64,000 bases of DNA, from contig NC_051123.1 of NCBI RefSeq assembly GCF_014839805.1, positions 8,228,727 through 8,292,726 on the forward strand, in the 5' to 3' direction. Position 1 is the stretch's first letter, and the number at the start of each line of letters is the position of its first letter. The DNA comes from Manduca sexta (lineage: Eukaryota > Arthropoda > Insecta > Lepidoptera > Sphingidae). The translations under genes and the position numbers were made by a program. This document shows positions 35,815-47,785 of this stretch, piece by piece. The notes beneath the pieces were generated by a model. The model saw only the letters and a list, made by a program, of their open reading frames with translations, made no database searches and was not told the DNA's origin.

Positions 35815-35948
35815 GTTTTACTAATATTACAAATGCGAAAGTTTGTGAAAATATTTGTATGTTTGTTAGAAGTAGAGCTAAACCGATTTGGATTAAATTT
35901 GGCACACGGATACTACGCCCTGGCTTAACAAACAGGCTACTTTGCTCT
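35815..35948 (-). repeat. RTE-type dispersed repeat fragment in copy A
   Basis: ACTAATATTACAAATGCGAA, GTTTGTGAAAATATTTGTAT and CCGATTTGGATTAAATTTGG match the family at 10530-10870. It is directly adjacent to the family 2 SINE in both copies. Confidence 0.55.
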
Positions 35949-36399
35949 CATGGGAAATAATTGATTGTTATTATCTAATGTTATTTTTAAATAAATGACG
36001 CTGGCATCGCACAAATAGAGCAATGGATCACTACACTTTAATCACCGATTGAACCGACATCGAACATTGAAAGGCTGATCACGCAGAGGAAGCTACGACC
36101 AATACCTAGTTCAAACCTTAAAAAAATTGTAGCAGCTTAATTTTACTAGTCTGCATTACCTAGCAGTAAGTTGTGTTTAATTGCAGCCATATTATTCTGG
36201 ATAAAACACTAACTAGACGTGACTGAAAACTCCAAATGAAAGCCAACAAACTCCACAATGAAGACTCATTAAAAAACTTATGACTATTATTAAAGACGAT
36301 TAAGGGCTTAAATAATATTATTATGAAAACACTAAAATACTCAGTTTGTAGAATTACAATGTCTTATGACGGAAAAATAATTTATACATATATTTATCA

Positions 36400-36600
36400 A
36401 AAATTGCTCTGAATGACGAGACGAGCTTGCCATTCGCCTGATTGTAAGCTATACGACCGCCCATAAACAGTAGAAACACAAAGTATTGTTGAATTACAAA
36501 GTATTGTTTGGTATTCCACTGCGCTCGCCATCCTGAGACATGAGGTGTAAATTGTAATATCTAATTACGTCAAGTATTTACGCTGGCTACAAATATTGTA
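36400..36600 (+). mobile_element. SINE-like repeat (family 4) in copy A
   Basis: GACGAGACGAGCTTGCCATT, CGCCTGATTGTAAGC, ACCGCCCATAAACAGTAGAA and GGTATTCCACTGCGCTCGCC then ATCCTGAGACATGAGGTG form a series I recall from butterfly and moth genomes. A 3' fragment recurs near 37170. The copy B partner is at 46400-46580. Confidence 0.6.
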
Positions 36601-37576
36601 AGTTTATCCTAAAAAATAGTTTGCGAGGCATTCTACTCAATTGAATCCTCATGAATGAACTGCCCGAGGCAGTATGCCTGAAATAATCCGAATAACTCAG
36701 TCTTAAAAGACACCCGATATTAACCAAACATGAATTTAAAACAATAAACAAAAAGCAAAATAAAAAGCGCTATACATTACCTATGTTATTAATTATAATG
36801 ATAGTCTGAGTAATGGACATGTGATGTTTAAAACATTTTTGTCATCATTTCCGTCAGGTGCGGATTAGTGTAGGTGTCGAATGACATAATTATTTCATAT
36901 TTGCATAATTTGTTTTAGCTATGACGTGTTATTATGATGGTATAATGACTCTACACGTTCGAATTGATCTTATTTATATCTGTATTTAGTTTGGAGTGAA
37001 CTGAATTGAAAGATGCCTAACAATTACAATTGCCTGACAATTATGGTTATAACACATTCGGTCAAAATTATCTTTATAATTTAATTAACGTCGTTATGAA
37101 AACGCTTTTAAATAAAACTTTTTGATACAGTCGAATGTGGTAATAAACATTGAATAAAAAAAACTCTTCATAGCACTGCACTGCGTTCATCATCCTCTTA
37201 ATATTAGATGCGTAAAGATGTAAGTATAAGCCGACAAAATACTAGTCATATTGACCTATGTTTCCAAATAAATGGTATTGTTTTTTTTTTATAAACATAA
37301 AACAAAACACAATCAATTGTTTAATACGACAACTGTCAAATAAAAGTTACCTACTTGAAACTTTTGTCTCATTACTCCTACCCTAGCCCTAACTCGCGAT
37401 AGACAGAACAGTTTCTTACATAACATACTCTTGTAGCATACAAAACACAACCACCTAGTGCCTAATCTATGTTTAAATTTTACATACCTATCATCACGCA
37501 AAAGGAAAAATATTATATGTCCGATTCTATATGTATTAAACCTATATACATATATTTACAATCAATAGTATTTATG

Positions 37577-37775
37577 AATGACAATATCGGCGAGCGGGCG
37601 TGAGGCGTTTGCGTCGGCGTGACATTCGGGTCAATACGACCTGTGTTTCGCTCCATTCCGACTTCTGACTAAGTATTGTAGTGTTAAGGACTATTTTGTA
37701 GCCACGTCTACCAGACATGGTACATAAATATACATACTTCGGGACGTCTCTCCAAACTGCGCAATAACAATTTAA
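37577..37775 (-). promoter_or_regulatory. CpG-rich block in copy A, possible alternative first exon
   Basis: A GC-rich patch (GGCGAGCGGGCGTGAGGCG, TTTGCGTCGGCGTGACATTC) stands out and is preserved in copy B (47586-47785). The minus strand has an open 69-codon ATG frame and ATGGAGCGAAACACAG|GTCGTA. No domain is recognisable. Confidence 0.25.
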
Positions 37776-38767
37776 CGACACTTGTAATATACATCAAAAA
37801 CGTGGGAAGCCACGGATAGAATTTTTAGAACAAAATTTTTATTTCTTGGCGCACTTGTACTGTTTGGTTATAATTTAAGTAAACATTATTTTGAACATTT
37901 AAGCTTGGGAACAGGTGAATGTTTAAATAACAGAGTTTATTATCTTAACACCTCCACTAAAACAGTTGAAAGTAAATAAGATACAGTCCCCACAAACTCA
38001 ATACCGTAGTCAAGGATTAGGACAAATCACGAAATATTTTCATTAGCAGCCAAATATCGCCTAATCTAAATGCTGAACTCATCACCCCAACTTCCCATAT
38101 CGTATCGTATTTTTAAACATTAAACATTCGAACCACGTGGGTAGCGCTCGGAATAAACCTTCACCAAGTTTTGATATTCTAAACAGCTAACGCCTCGAAA
38201 TTGGTGCTAATAGTTAAATAGTCGATGACTTTACCCAGCAGACATTCAAATTGCCTATAAAATTGTATTATATTGAGTGTTTAGGCGTTTATTGCCAATG
38301 TTGAGTAGGTTTGATTAAATTAGTAGTTAATTTTGGCACTCTATGGCGTCTATTGTAAGTTATTCTTGTTGATAAAATCCAATATTGTGGGTTTTGCTTA
38401 CGATTTGCGACTCAACATTTGTAGAGTATGAGTAAGTGCATATTTATTACATACTTTAGTGATACTGTAAACTAAATAATCCGTTATTTTTTCAATTACA
38501 TACCGGTATTATGTGATATTTAATTCTAAGTATGTAATTAAATGTTTAACTTCATTTTCATAAAACGTCAGTTGATAAAATACTGTTTTTTTTCCACAAA
38601 ATTGAAACATTTTTATTTCTGTACCATACTAAGAGCATAGAAAAAACAAATGCCATCAAATATGTAGTATCTTAGTAGGTTAATATATTTGTCTCCATTT
38701 AGTTAATTAAGGTATATTTATATTATTATTGGAACTATAAAATAATACAAAAATACTCATTACTTAC

Positions 38768-38873
38768 CCATTTTTAATCTTTGGCTCCATACAATAAAGT
38801 TTAACATCACTCCCGCTTTCATCACTTATTTTATTGTTAATCACTTGTATCACAGTATATCTTTGGATAAGTC
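38768..38873 (-). CDS. Candidate coding exon in copy A (copy B 48784-48889), unknown gene
   Basis: A strong donor (GTAAGTA) ends a minus-strand exon. Reading back from it, one frame is open for about 35 codons and looks protein-like: KISDESGSDVKLYCMEPKIK ending NGG at the junction. It could be an internal exon, or coding could start at the in-frame ATG at 38790 (MEPKIKN, 23 nt). The single difference seen between copies in this frame (a third-position G/A at about 38813, GGG versus GGA) is synonymous, and is non-synonymous in the alternative frame MKAGVML. The upstream boundary is unclear: the frame stops shortly before and the best acceptor-like AAAG is poor. No downstream partner exon was found. 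Confidence 0.35.
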
Positions 38874-39199
38874 ATTAATCCACAATCCCCTTAATCACAG
38901 GCTTGTTTTGTTTACATTATCTTAAAGCACAAAAATCACAATTACGTAATGCGCAAGAATCAGCATTAACAAATACAATAACCACTAATATATACTTTCC
39001 ATAACATTTACTGTATTTTTAATGAAAAACACTAAAAATAACATAAAAACCTAACATAATAAGTCAGTCATTAAGCTTGCAATGAATTAACACCAGCTTC
39101 TGGAGATCTTGACACAAAACAATATTTTACAGCAAAATAAATCTACACAATACGCTATGTAATAATTTCATGTACTAATAGCTGAATATAAAGTTAAAG

Positions 39200-39370
39200 C
39201 CGAGCTATCGCTTGATCGCGAGTGGTCGTTCTAACCACTGGGTTCAGTTAAACTGCACTGTTTTCTATTCACACGATGACCATCGTGCGGCGCGCTTGCG
39301 AGAAAGTCCATAAAATGATTTGACACTTGTCAGTAGACATGCGAGCCGCGTTTATCATAGCATCTAGATT
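39200..39370 (-). promoter_or_regulatory. Promoter-like block upstream of the candidate exon (copy A)
   Basis: A GC-richer patch with CG-containing words (GTGCGGCGCGCTTGCGAG, GATCGCGAGTGGTCG) lies about 400 bases upstream of the exon at 38768 on the minus strand, and is conserved in copy B at 49220-49400. It may be the transcription start of that gene. Confidence 0.25.
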
Positions 39371-40050
39371 TTAATTCAAATCATCGAAATAAAAACGTTA
39401 GATGTTTGCGTGTCGTCGCTTTTCAGATCCAATTATCGCTGTTGAAGAATGTGCTTTATATAAACGTTTAAGATCGAAAATATGATTAAACTGAGAGACT
39501 GCATAAATGTGACGACTTTTGCACCCGACTACAAGCAATAATGGAGACATTTGATTTGCAGATGCGGACATCAGCATCTTTTAGCTCCCCATAAATTGGC
39601 TTTACAATTTTCACTGAGTAACAATGTCAAAAATCTGTTTTATGGTAGAGCAATCTGGATATTATCACGCATTGACTAATCAATTCCCGAGTATGTTGCA
39701 TTTTTATTTTGCAGTTTTCAAATTCCACTGTTAATGTCTTATACTTGACTAGGACGATGTAATTTGATCATACTGTTTAGGTAAATCGCTGGCTCACTAA
39801 TACAATGTCTTGTGTAATTTTTTAGATTAAAGTTTTCATGTTGGTAAATATTAAAAAAGACCATTCACGGCTCCTCCTTTATTTATTTTCGGGTTTATTA
39901 GATATTTTTTCTAAAAAAAAGTATATAATTTAATTTGGACATCAAATATAACACGGACCCTTGTAATATAATATGTAATATGCCAGCGGTATGTTGGTAG
40001 GTATTTATAACTATCTTCCAAATACATAATTTTAGCATTTGATGACTTGT

Positions 40051-40322
40051 ATGACGACGAAGTCATTTACGTTTTCCAGCAAAAGCCTGGTAAGAGTATA
40101 TTTATTGCCACCCCAATATCACGGCGCGACGTTAGCGTGCTTATAACGGCGCAGCTTTCCCCTACTTTTGTGTTTAAAATTCCACTTTCGAGTAAAATCA
40201 TGGTGTCAGTACCGCGTAATTAGCGTCGCAGAAAGAAATCTCTAAAGTTTACGACAGTTAAAGCAAAAAGTGACGAACTTTCGTTAGTTAAGTGCTGTTT
40301 TATTGCTGCAGAAAAACTATGA
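40051..40322 (+). pseudogene. Copy A version of a 91-codon ORF, interrupted by a stop
   Basis: Same reading frame as 50080-50355 in copy B (SIFIATPISRRDVSVLITAQ, then LSPTFVFKIPLSS), but with TAG at 40221-40223 where copy B has GAG. The TPxSRRDxSV stretch faintly resembles the region of DDE transposases that carries TSxERGxxVTV. This is a low-confidence resemblance. Confidence 0.3.
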
Positions 40323-41211
40323 TAAAACCGTAAAGTTAATAGCTGGGAAAAGTGAAATGAGTTACGTAGTACGTGCTAATTATCAAAGATCGTGCGTTCG
40401 GTCTTACTAAAGACGTTTGCAAATACTTAGATCAGATAATGTAAGATTGATTACGTTTACTGTTACTCATATTAAAATACATAGTGAGGCCCTTTTTATA
40501 CTCTAATTTCTGTAACCTTATAGTTTCTGATGAGCAATTATTAGTTGTTTTTTTTAATTACCAATAAACTCAATACCATTTTACATTCGCGCCGTCTACG
40601 TTTACGTTACGTAAAACAACGATAAAATCCGCAAACTAGTTTTATTCCAATGTCTAACATTCGCGTAAACATAAGAAATCATTATGTTTTTTTACATTGC
40701 GATAGTATTTTAATTTTTGCATCTCTCTAGTTTACATACTTTCATTTCATTAACGATTTGCGGAAGCATAGTATAGCTAGTAACGCTATTCTGCTTTGAT
40801 TTATTTACCATAATAATTATAAACGAAATTAATATCAACAGAATTCTAGCATGCCTTAATACAGTCAGATATGACAGTCTTTTGCACATCGAATAGTTTT
40901 TCATTGATTTTTAACATTGAGTTGTGTGCAGCTTTTGGCAAAAATAACTTGAAAATATTGTACACATTATACACATAACCATCTATACTTATATTGCAAT
41001 TCACAACCACAGTATTAATGCAGAAAGTACCCACACTATAAATAACATATTCAAGTGTTTTATTTGACACGACATTCTCTATCGAGCCAAATATTTGTCA
41101 TTAACAACTCTAGATAATTACCACTAATTTCTTTAAATACCCAATATCGAACGCAAACATCGCCTTTGTTCCAATTGCTGGTATCGCAGTGTAAATAAGG
41201 CAAACATTGCT

Positions 41212-41366
41212 TTAGAAAACATCCTGTTGAAGTCCACACCGCGTTGCGTATCGCCGTATTGTACTGAACAATCGCTCGTGTTGGGTTACATTTACGTCAT
41301 GATGTATCTGGACCGTGAATGCGTCGGTTGACGGATTTACACCACCTTTGATGTCATCGGCCCATC
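41212..41366 (-). CDS. Exon-like ORF in copy A (copy B 51244-51398)
   Basis: The minus strand shows an acceptor-like GTAACGTGCAG preceded by a branch-like TACTAAAC, then a frame GWADDIKGGVNPSTDAFTVQ continuing to TATRCGLQQDVF-like sequence and TAA at 41212-41214. AATAAA on the minus strand lies about 155 bases further (41058-41063). It could be a last exon or a transposon relic; the plus strand also has an overlapping 63-codon frame. Both copies keep it intact. Confidence 0.25.
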
Positions 41367-41884
41367 CTGCACGTTACTTTGGTTTAGTATTTGGGACACG
41401 AAATTCATCATGTTTTGTATTTAGAAGAAAAGACGTAATATATTGGCTACCTATATCTCATTGGAAATCATTGAATAGAATTATCTTAAGAAGTGAATCA
41501 AGATAAGTGGCTTCTGATAGACAGAATTAGAATAACTTCAATGATAGAAATAATACAACGACATTATTAATAATTTGTTATACATGTTACATTTATTTTA
41601 TTGTAGCAGCTAACTGATTCTGTACTAAATTATCAGATATATTCTTACACTGAAAAATTACCATCGGATACCATCATAACCTTTTAAATAGGATCGGATA
41701 AGGTTCATAATTTTTAAACTACGGCATCCTAAAGGATGCCGTTTCGACCACATAAATGGAGGTAATATGCTACTAACTATTTCTAACCAGCACACGAGCT
41801 ATGCATTTAAATCTAGACATAACTGGTTGTATGCTTTAATATTAACTGATATTTTGATCTGAACTTTAGACTTAAATGTTACAG

Positions 41885-42605
41885 GGGTGCGATGTCAGGA
41901 AACCTCCACGCGGTGCATCCTGGGCAACGGCGCGTCGGTCAATTTGGTCGACGCGCCGGCCAATATCCTGACAGCAGAGTTGGCTGGCGATCGTAGCCTG
42001 TTGCGACGATCGTCGTCTAATTCTAGTTGAGGTGGCCTGCTCTTACGGGTGGCTCCCATCTCTGTTCTGGGGGTGTCGACGGGCTTGGTGTGCACTCACC
42101 CCGCCCCAAGCAGGCATTAGGGACTTTCTCCCATTGCCGCCGTCGTATATCGTAATCTGGTATGGAGGTCGTGGTTATGTCTCGCGCTTCTGCCGGACCG
42201 AGGGTCTTGGCTTAACCGCCCGGACCGCGAGGGAGAAAACCTCTATAAAAAGTCACCCCGAATCTCAAGCGGCGGCGCACCGCGAGGGGATGCATGGCCG
42301 ATGGGTAGTTCGGTCTTGAGTGCGACCCCCGCCAGAGTACCGGCCGACACTCTGTGCGGGTTACGCTAGGCTTACCCAGGTACAGGGGGCTCTGCCTGGG
42401 TGGACCGTTATTTCCCCCATACTCGTGGGACTCAAAATGGAACCTAAAAATCAAATAAAACAATCTAATATCCTATTGATGAAGTTGCCTCGTCCTGCTT
42501 CAGATTCTGGGGCAGGAGAGGCGGAGGTTATAGGGCGCAAGGCCGATCATATAGATGTTATGCAGGAAAGCGTGAGCTTGAAGCCCACAGTGATGGAGGC
42601 CGAAT
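41885..42605 (+). mobile_element. 5' end of a non-LTR retrotransposon (R1/jockey-like), cut by the gap
   Basis: The sequence becomes GC-rich exactly where homology with copy B ends. It looks like a LINE 5' UTR, then an ORF from ATG at 42437 (MEPKNQIKQSNILLMKLPRP and an acidic/Ser continuation) running into the N block, consistent with the start of ORF1. Copy B lacks it (TTACAG continues as ACCTGAGGCC). The clade is a guess, since no RT or endonuclease is visible. Confidence 0.5.
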
Positions 42606-43105
42606 NNNNNNNNNNNNNNNNNNNNNNNNNNNNNNNNNNNNNNNNNNNNNNNNNNNNNNNNNNNNNNNNNNNNNNNNNNNNNNNNNNNNNNNNNNNNNNN
42701 NNNNNNNNNNNNNNNNNNNNNNNNNNNNNNNNNNNNNNNNNNNNNNNNNNNNNNNNNNNNNNNNNNNNNNNNNNNNNNNNNNNNNNNNNNNNNNNNNNNN
42801 NNNNNNNNNNNNNNNNNNNNNNNNNNNNNNNNNNNNNNNNNNNNNNNNNNNNNNNNNNNNNNNNNNNNNNNNNNNNNNNNNNNNNNNNNNNNNNNNNNNN
42901 NNNNNNNNNNNNNNNNNNNNNNNNNNNNNNNNNNNNNNNNNNNNNNNNNNNNNNNNNNNNNNNNNNNNNNNNNNNNNNNNNNNNNNNNNNNNNNNNNNNN
43001 NNNNNNNNNNNNNNNNNNNNNNNNNNNNNNNNNNNNNNNNNNNNNNNNNNNNNNNNNNNNNNNNNNNNNNNNNNNNNNNNNNNNNNNNNNNNNNNNNNNN
43101 NNNNN
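42606..43105. other. Assembly gap of 500 N
   Basis: Exactly 500 unknown bases, a conventional placeholder length for a scaffold join of unknown size. ORFs drawn across it are artefacts. Confidence 0.99.
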
Positions 43106-43870
43106 AGCTCTAAAGTCGTCCAGTGAACCAGTAAAAGGACATAATAACGGGGAATATAGAATAAAGCAGACAACATATGCATATTCACAATAATCGATTA
43201 ATTACTAATTACTTGTTTTGAATGTAGTTGGTTTGACTCAAGGCCATATTTATTTCTAACATGTTTCAGTATTTATTAATTTTGTGGTTATACAAAATTC
43301 TAAGTCTACTAGTATTGCAATTTAATATTATAAAATGTAGTTATAAAATAATTGAAAAGTTTGCTTTTAACATTGGCCCTAACAAAACTTCACACACTGC
43401 AGCTCTACATAATATATGATTAAATATACTTGCCAACCCTCTAAGCATAACAAGGATATCCACTAGATTTTGTCATACAATTAGTCATAATGTAAATTGA
43501 ATTTTTATTAAAATTTGATGCTTGCTAGCTGACCTAGTCCAGAAGAATACGTATAGTGGTAACAGAATTAAAACTATTTTTCGGATTTTATTGCGGTTTT
43601 TTTATATACTTCAACAGTATCAGTCCGAAGTCTGGAAGTCCGTAAGTGCTAATAGGCTCGCCCTCCTATTACAAGTATGGCAACATTTTAATGTGGTAAC
43701 ACCTCTACCCCTTAAAAAAGTAGTTCAAAGTAGTCATTACTTTGCCTCCCGCTTTGATATGGAGACAAACTAGTATTCCCTGAGATTCGCCGAGCTCACC
43801 GCTCGGTGTCATGAAATACCACTTTCATAAAGTGCCACTGCTAGTCCTAAATTAGAAGAATTTAATAGTA

Positions 43871-43917
43871 GGTATAAGGGCGTCAAAGTCTATAGAGACT
43901 TTGACACCCTTTATACC
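43871..43917. repeat. Copy-B-specific hairpin
   Basis: GGTATAAGGGCGTCAAAGTCT is followed within four bases by its near-perfect inverted copy AGACTTTGACACCCTTTATACC. Copy A has only the left part (near 33796-33815) and runs straight into TATATCCCTGAG. Confidence 0.9.
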
Positions 43918-45655
43918 CTGAGAAAGGAAAAACGAGGTGCTTTGTATCAGTGCAAATAGTCAATGTATCCGATTCCTGCCGACTCCCCGTTATATAGAAT
44001 TTATGTAGAATCCAATTATCGTTAGAACGATTTGCAAATCGCATTTATGCATATTAGTACCTATATGTTATATCGGGTCCTCTTTTGGAAAATTTCATCT
44101 TTAGCCACTAATATATATGTAAAGAAGGGTGAAGATAGCTCCCTATTTCCCAACATCAACCCACATGGAAGCATCTATTGATTTACGTAACCAGGATAAC
44201 AATGCATGTTGTTGTCGCCTACTCGATTTGACGTACACCTTGAAAGGTAATGTAGAATGGGTGAATTGTATGAATTATATTGGACGAGTATACGCACGAG
44301 AAGTGTAAGTATTCTTAGTGTAACTGCAATAATTACTCATTGTTTGTTTTATTTTATTTTATTGCACTTCATACATATCAATTATTATCATTTAAAGGCG
44401 GACTTAATGTCAGAGGTTTCTCTACCAGTCAACGTAAAGTTTTATCTATTTATTTTATTATTATTATTTCTGTTTTGGTTATTATTTTAACTGAAATATT
44501 TATGAGTACATTAATCTTTGTAATTAAGTCTTGTGATAGACCTAATAACTCGCGACACAGTTTATATTTTATACTAATGGAGTTATTAAGATTACTATTG
44601 TGTAATATTGTAAATCTTTTACTGTACTAAATTTATTTTACATTAAATTAAACGAGGTACACATACAATATGTCTACGTATTGTTAAATATGCCTTTAAT
44701 ATGCCCTAGTTTTCAAAAAGAAGTGACTAAGTACGCAAGGTTAGCCTAGACGTTTTTTTTCTTTTAGATTAATTTGAGAATAATTTTAAGTATACCGTCA
44801 AAAAAATGTCTTTACTTAAAACAAAAAAAATATTTGAAAAGTTGAATATTGTTACACTCAGGTTGCCACACCAGTTCCTATAAGATTGGGGGGAGAGATT
44901 CAGCACCCTAGAGCAATATGTATTGAGTAACGATCACCTCTATAAATAAGTTAATGTTTATTTATCGGACGTGTCAAACAAAAACTGGTGGATAACTAAA
45001 ATAAAAATTATTTTAACCATAACTGCCCATAAAAAACAACACAAGTGTTTTAAACAATAAAGATTAGTGGATAAGTATTAAGTATGCGCGCCATTATAGA
45101 CGTCCAAGAACATAAACAATACGTGAAGACTGTGAATTAACACGTACACTGAAAAAATCTCACGCCCTATCTAATACGAAAGTCGGTCAATGTCGTCAAA
45201 TTCGCAGGTTGGGACCATTAACGCACTTTGTTTGTATTTTGAGTTTTATCATCGCACATTAAGGTTGGTATTGCATTAATTCGCGATGTTTGCATAATGA
45301 AAGAGTAAATCAATTAATCATATCATTAGAATAATGTCGTGATTGAATGTAAGGCACACCGCGTGGGAAGCGACAAGCGGGCGCGACACCGTGGGGCTTC
45401 TGTGAAATCGCATTTGCTAGGACATTCGCGCTTTTTTATAGGGCTTCGGTACTTTATAATTCACAGACCCATAAAGAACATTTTACCAATTGAATCATGT
45501 TTGTTGATTTGTCATGTGATAGAAAGGCCCGTATGAATAACCCCTCATATTTCAATAAAAATCAGTCACTGAAACCTGTAATATAGGTTCGGTGAGTATT
45601 TATTTATATTTCGCTTGTGACTACATACTATCGTACACACCTACCATCACGCATT

Positions 45656-45889
45656 TATCCCCGAAGGGGTATGCAGAGGTGCAACCAGGGCACCCACTTT
45701 TCGCCGAGTGTGTTCCGTCCCAGCATGTGATAAGGGGCGAGCCTATCGCCATATCGGGTACAAATTCCAGATCTGGGCTGATATTGAGCAGTAAAACCTA
45801 AATATCACTTAGCCCGACCCGGGATTCGAATCCAGGACCTCAGAGCGCTGCCGTACCGCGCATGCAGTGCGACTACGCCACCGGACAGT
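45656..45889 (-). mobile_element. tRNA-derived SINE (family 2) in copy B
   Basis: Orthologue of 35551-35786 with a few substitutions. The box B reads GGATTCGAATCC on the plus strand. Confidence 0.8.
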
Positions 45890-45917
45890 CATACATACCA
45901 TCTTATTTTAATTTATT

Positions 45918-46050
45918 GTTTTACTAATATTACAAATGCGAAAGTTTGTGAAAATATTTGTATGTTTGTTAGAAGTAGAGCTAAACCGATTTGGATTAAA
46001 TTTGGCACACGGATACTACGCCCTAGCTTAACGAACAGGCTACTTTGCTC
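45918..46050 (-). repeat. RTE-type dispersed repeat fragment in copy B
   Basis: Orthologue of 35815-35948. Confidence 0.55.
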
Positions 46051-46399
46051 CCATGGGAAATAATTGATTGTTATTATCTAATGTTATTTTTTAATAAATG
46101 ACGCTGGCATCGCACAAATAGAGCAATGGATCACTACACTTTAATCACCGATTGAACCGACATCGAACATTGAAAGGCTGTTCACGCAGAGGAAGCTACG
46201 ACCAACACCTAGTTCAAACCTTAAAAAAATGTAGCAGCTTAATTTTACTAGTCTGCATTACATAGCAGTAAGTTGTGTTTAATTGCAGCTATATTATTCT
46301 TGATAAAACACTAACTAGACGGGACTAAAAACTCTAAATGAAAGCCAACAAACTCCATAATTAAGACTCATTAAAAAACTTATGACTATATTTATCAAA

Positions 46400-46580
46400 A
46401 TTGCTCTGAATGACGAGACGAGCTTGCCATTCGCCTGATGGTAAGCTATACGTCCGCCCATAAACAGTAGAAACACAAAGTATTGTTTGGTATTCCACTG
46501 CGCTCGCCATCCTGAGACATGAGGTGTAAATTATAATATCTAATTACGTCAAGTATTTACGCTAGCTACAAATATTGTAA
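46400..46580 (+). mobile_element. SINE-like repeat (family 4) in copy B
   Basis: Orthologue of 36400-36600, lacking about 15 bases (one of two AAAGTATTG repeats). Confidence 0.6.
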
Positions 46581-47585
46581 TTTTATCCTAAAAAATAGTT
46601 TGCGAGGCATTCTACTCAGCTGAATGCTCATGAATGAACTGCCCGAGGCAGTATGCCTGAAATAATCCGAATAACCCAGCCTTAAAAGACACCCGATATT
46701 AACCAAACATGAATTTAAAACAATAAACAAAAAGCAAAATAAAAAGCGCTATACATTACCTATGTTATTAATTATAATGATAGTCTGAGTAATGGACATG
46801 TGATGTTTAAAACATTTTCGTCATCATTTCCGTCAGGTGCGGATTAGTGTAGGTGTCGAATGACATAATTATTTCATATTTGCATAATTTGTTTTAGCTA
46901 TGACGTGTTATGATGGTATAATGACTCTACGCGTTCGGATTGATCTTATTTATATCTGTATTTAGTTTGGAGTGAACTGAATTGAAAGATGCCTAACAAT
47001 TACAATTGCCTGACAATTATGGTTATAACACATTCGGTCAAAATTATCTTTATAATTTAATTAACGTCGTTGTGAAAACGCTTTTCTATAAAACTTTTTC
47101 ATACAACCAAATGTGGTAATGAACATAGATTAAAAAAAACTCTTCATAGCACTGCACTGCGTCCATCATCCTCTTAATATTAGATGCTAAGAGTCTGTTT
47201 CACATTTTCTGAGTAAATACTACTCGTAAAGATGTAAGTATAAGCCGACAAAATACTAGTCATATTGACCTATGTTTCCAAATAAATGGTATTGTTTTTT
47301 TTTTATAAACATAAAACAAAACACAATCAATTGTTTAATACAACTGTCAAATAAAAATTACCTACTTGAAACTTTTGTCTCATCACTCCTACCCTAGCCC
47401 TAACTCGCGATAGGCAGAACAGTTTCTTACATAACATACTCTTGTAGCATACAAAACACAACCACCTAGTGCCTAATCTATGTTTAAATTTTACATACCT
47501 ATCATCACGCAAAAGGAAAAATATTATATGTCCGATTCTATATGTATTAAACCTATATACATATATTTACAATCAATACTATTTA

Positions 47586-47785
47586 TGAATGACAATATCG
47601 GCGAGCGGGCGTGAGGCGTTTGCGTCGGCGTGACATTCGGGTCAATACGACCTGTGTTTCGCTCCATTCCGACTTCTGACGAAGTATTGTAGTGTTAAGG
47701 ACTATTTTGTAGCCACGTCTACCAGACATGGTACATAAATATACATACTTCGGGACGTCTCTCCAAACTGCGCAATAACAATTTT
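47586..47785 (-). promoter_or_regulatory. CpG-rich block in copy B
   Basis: Orthologue of 37577-37775, almost unchanged (one clear G/T difference near the CTTCTGACGAAG word). Confidence 0.25.

Larger units (their letters stand above)
31479..41884. repeat. Copy A of a ~9-10 kb direct duplication (partner 43106-51902)
   Basis: From AGCTCTAAAGTCGTCCAGTG at 31479 to TTAGACTTAAATGTTACAG at 41884 the sequence matches 43106-51902 base for base, with scattered substitutions and small indels. Copy A additionally holds an RTE-type insert (31561-32577), a SINE (32682-33221) and about 95 bases near 36290-36390; together these explain most of the length difference. The 64-codon and 74-codon frames at 40710-41070 translate identically in copy B. 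It is either an unmerged second haplotype or a recent tandem duplication; I favour the first because of the 500-N join between the copies. Confidence 0.95.

Noticed and set aside
42320..43188. Long ORFs of 268 (plus) and 213 (minus) codons around 42.3-43.2 kb
   Set aside because: They exist only because the 500-N gap is translated as X; the real coding content is at most the LINE ORF1 start at 42437.
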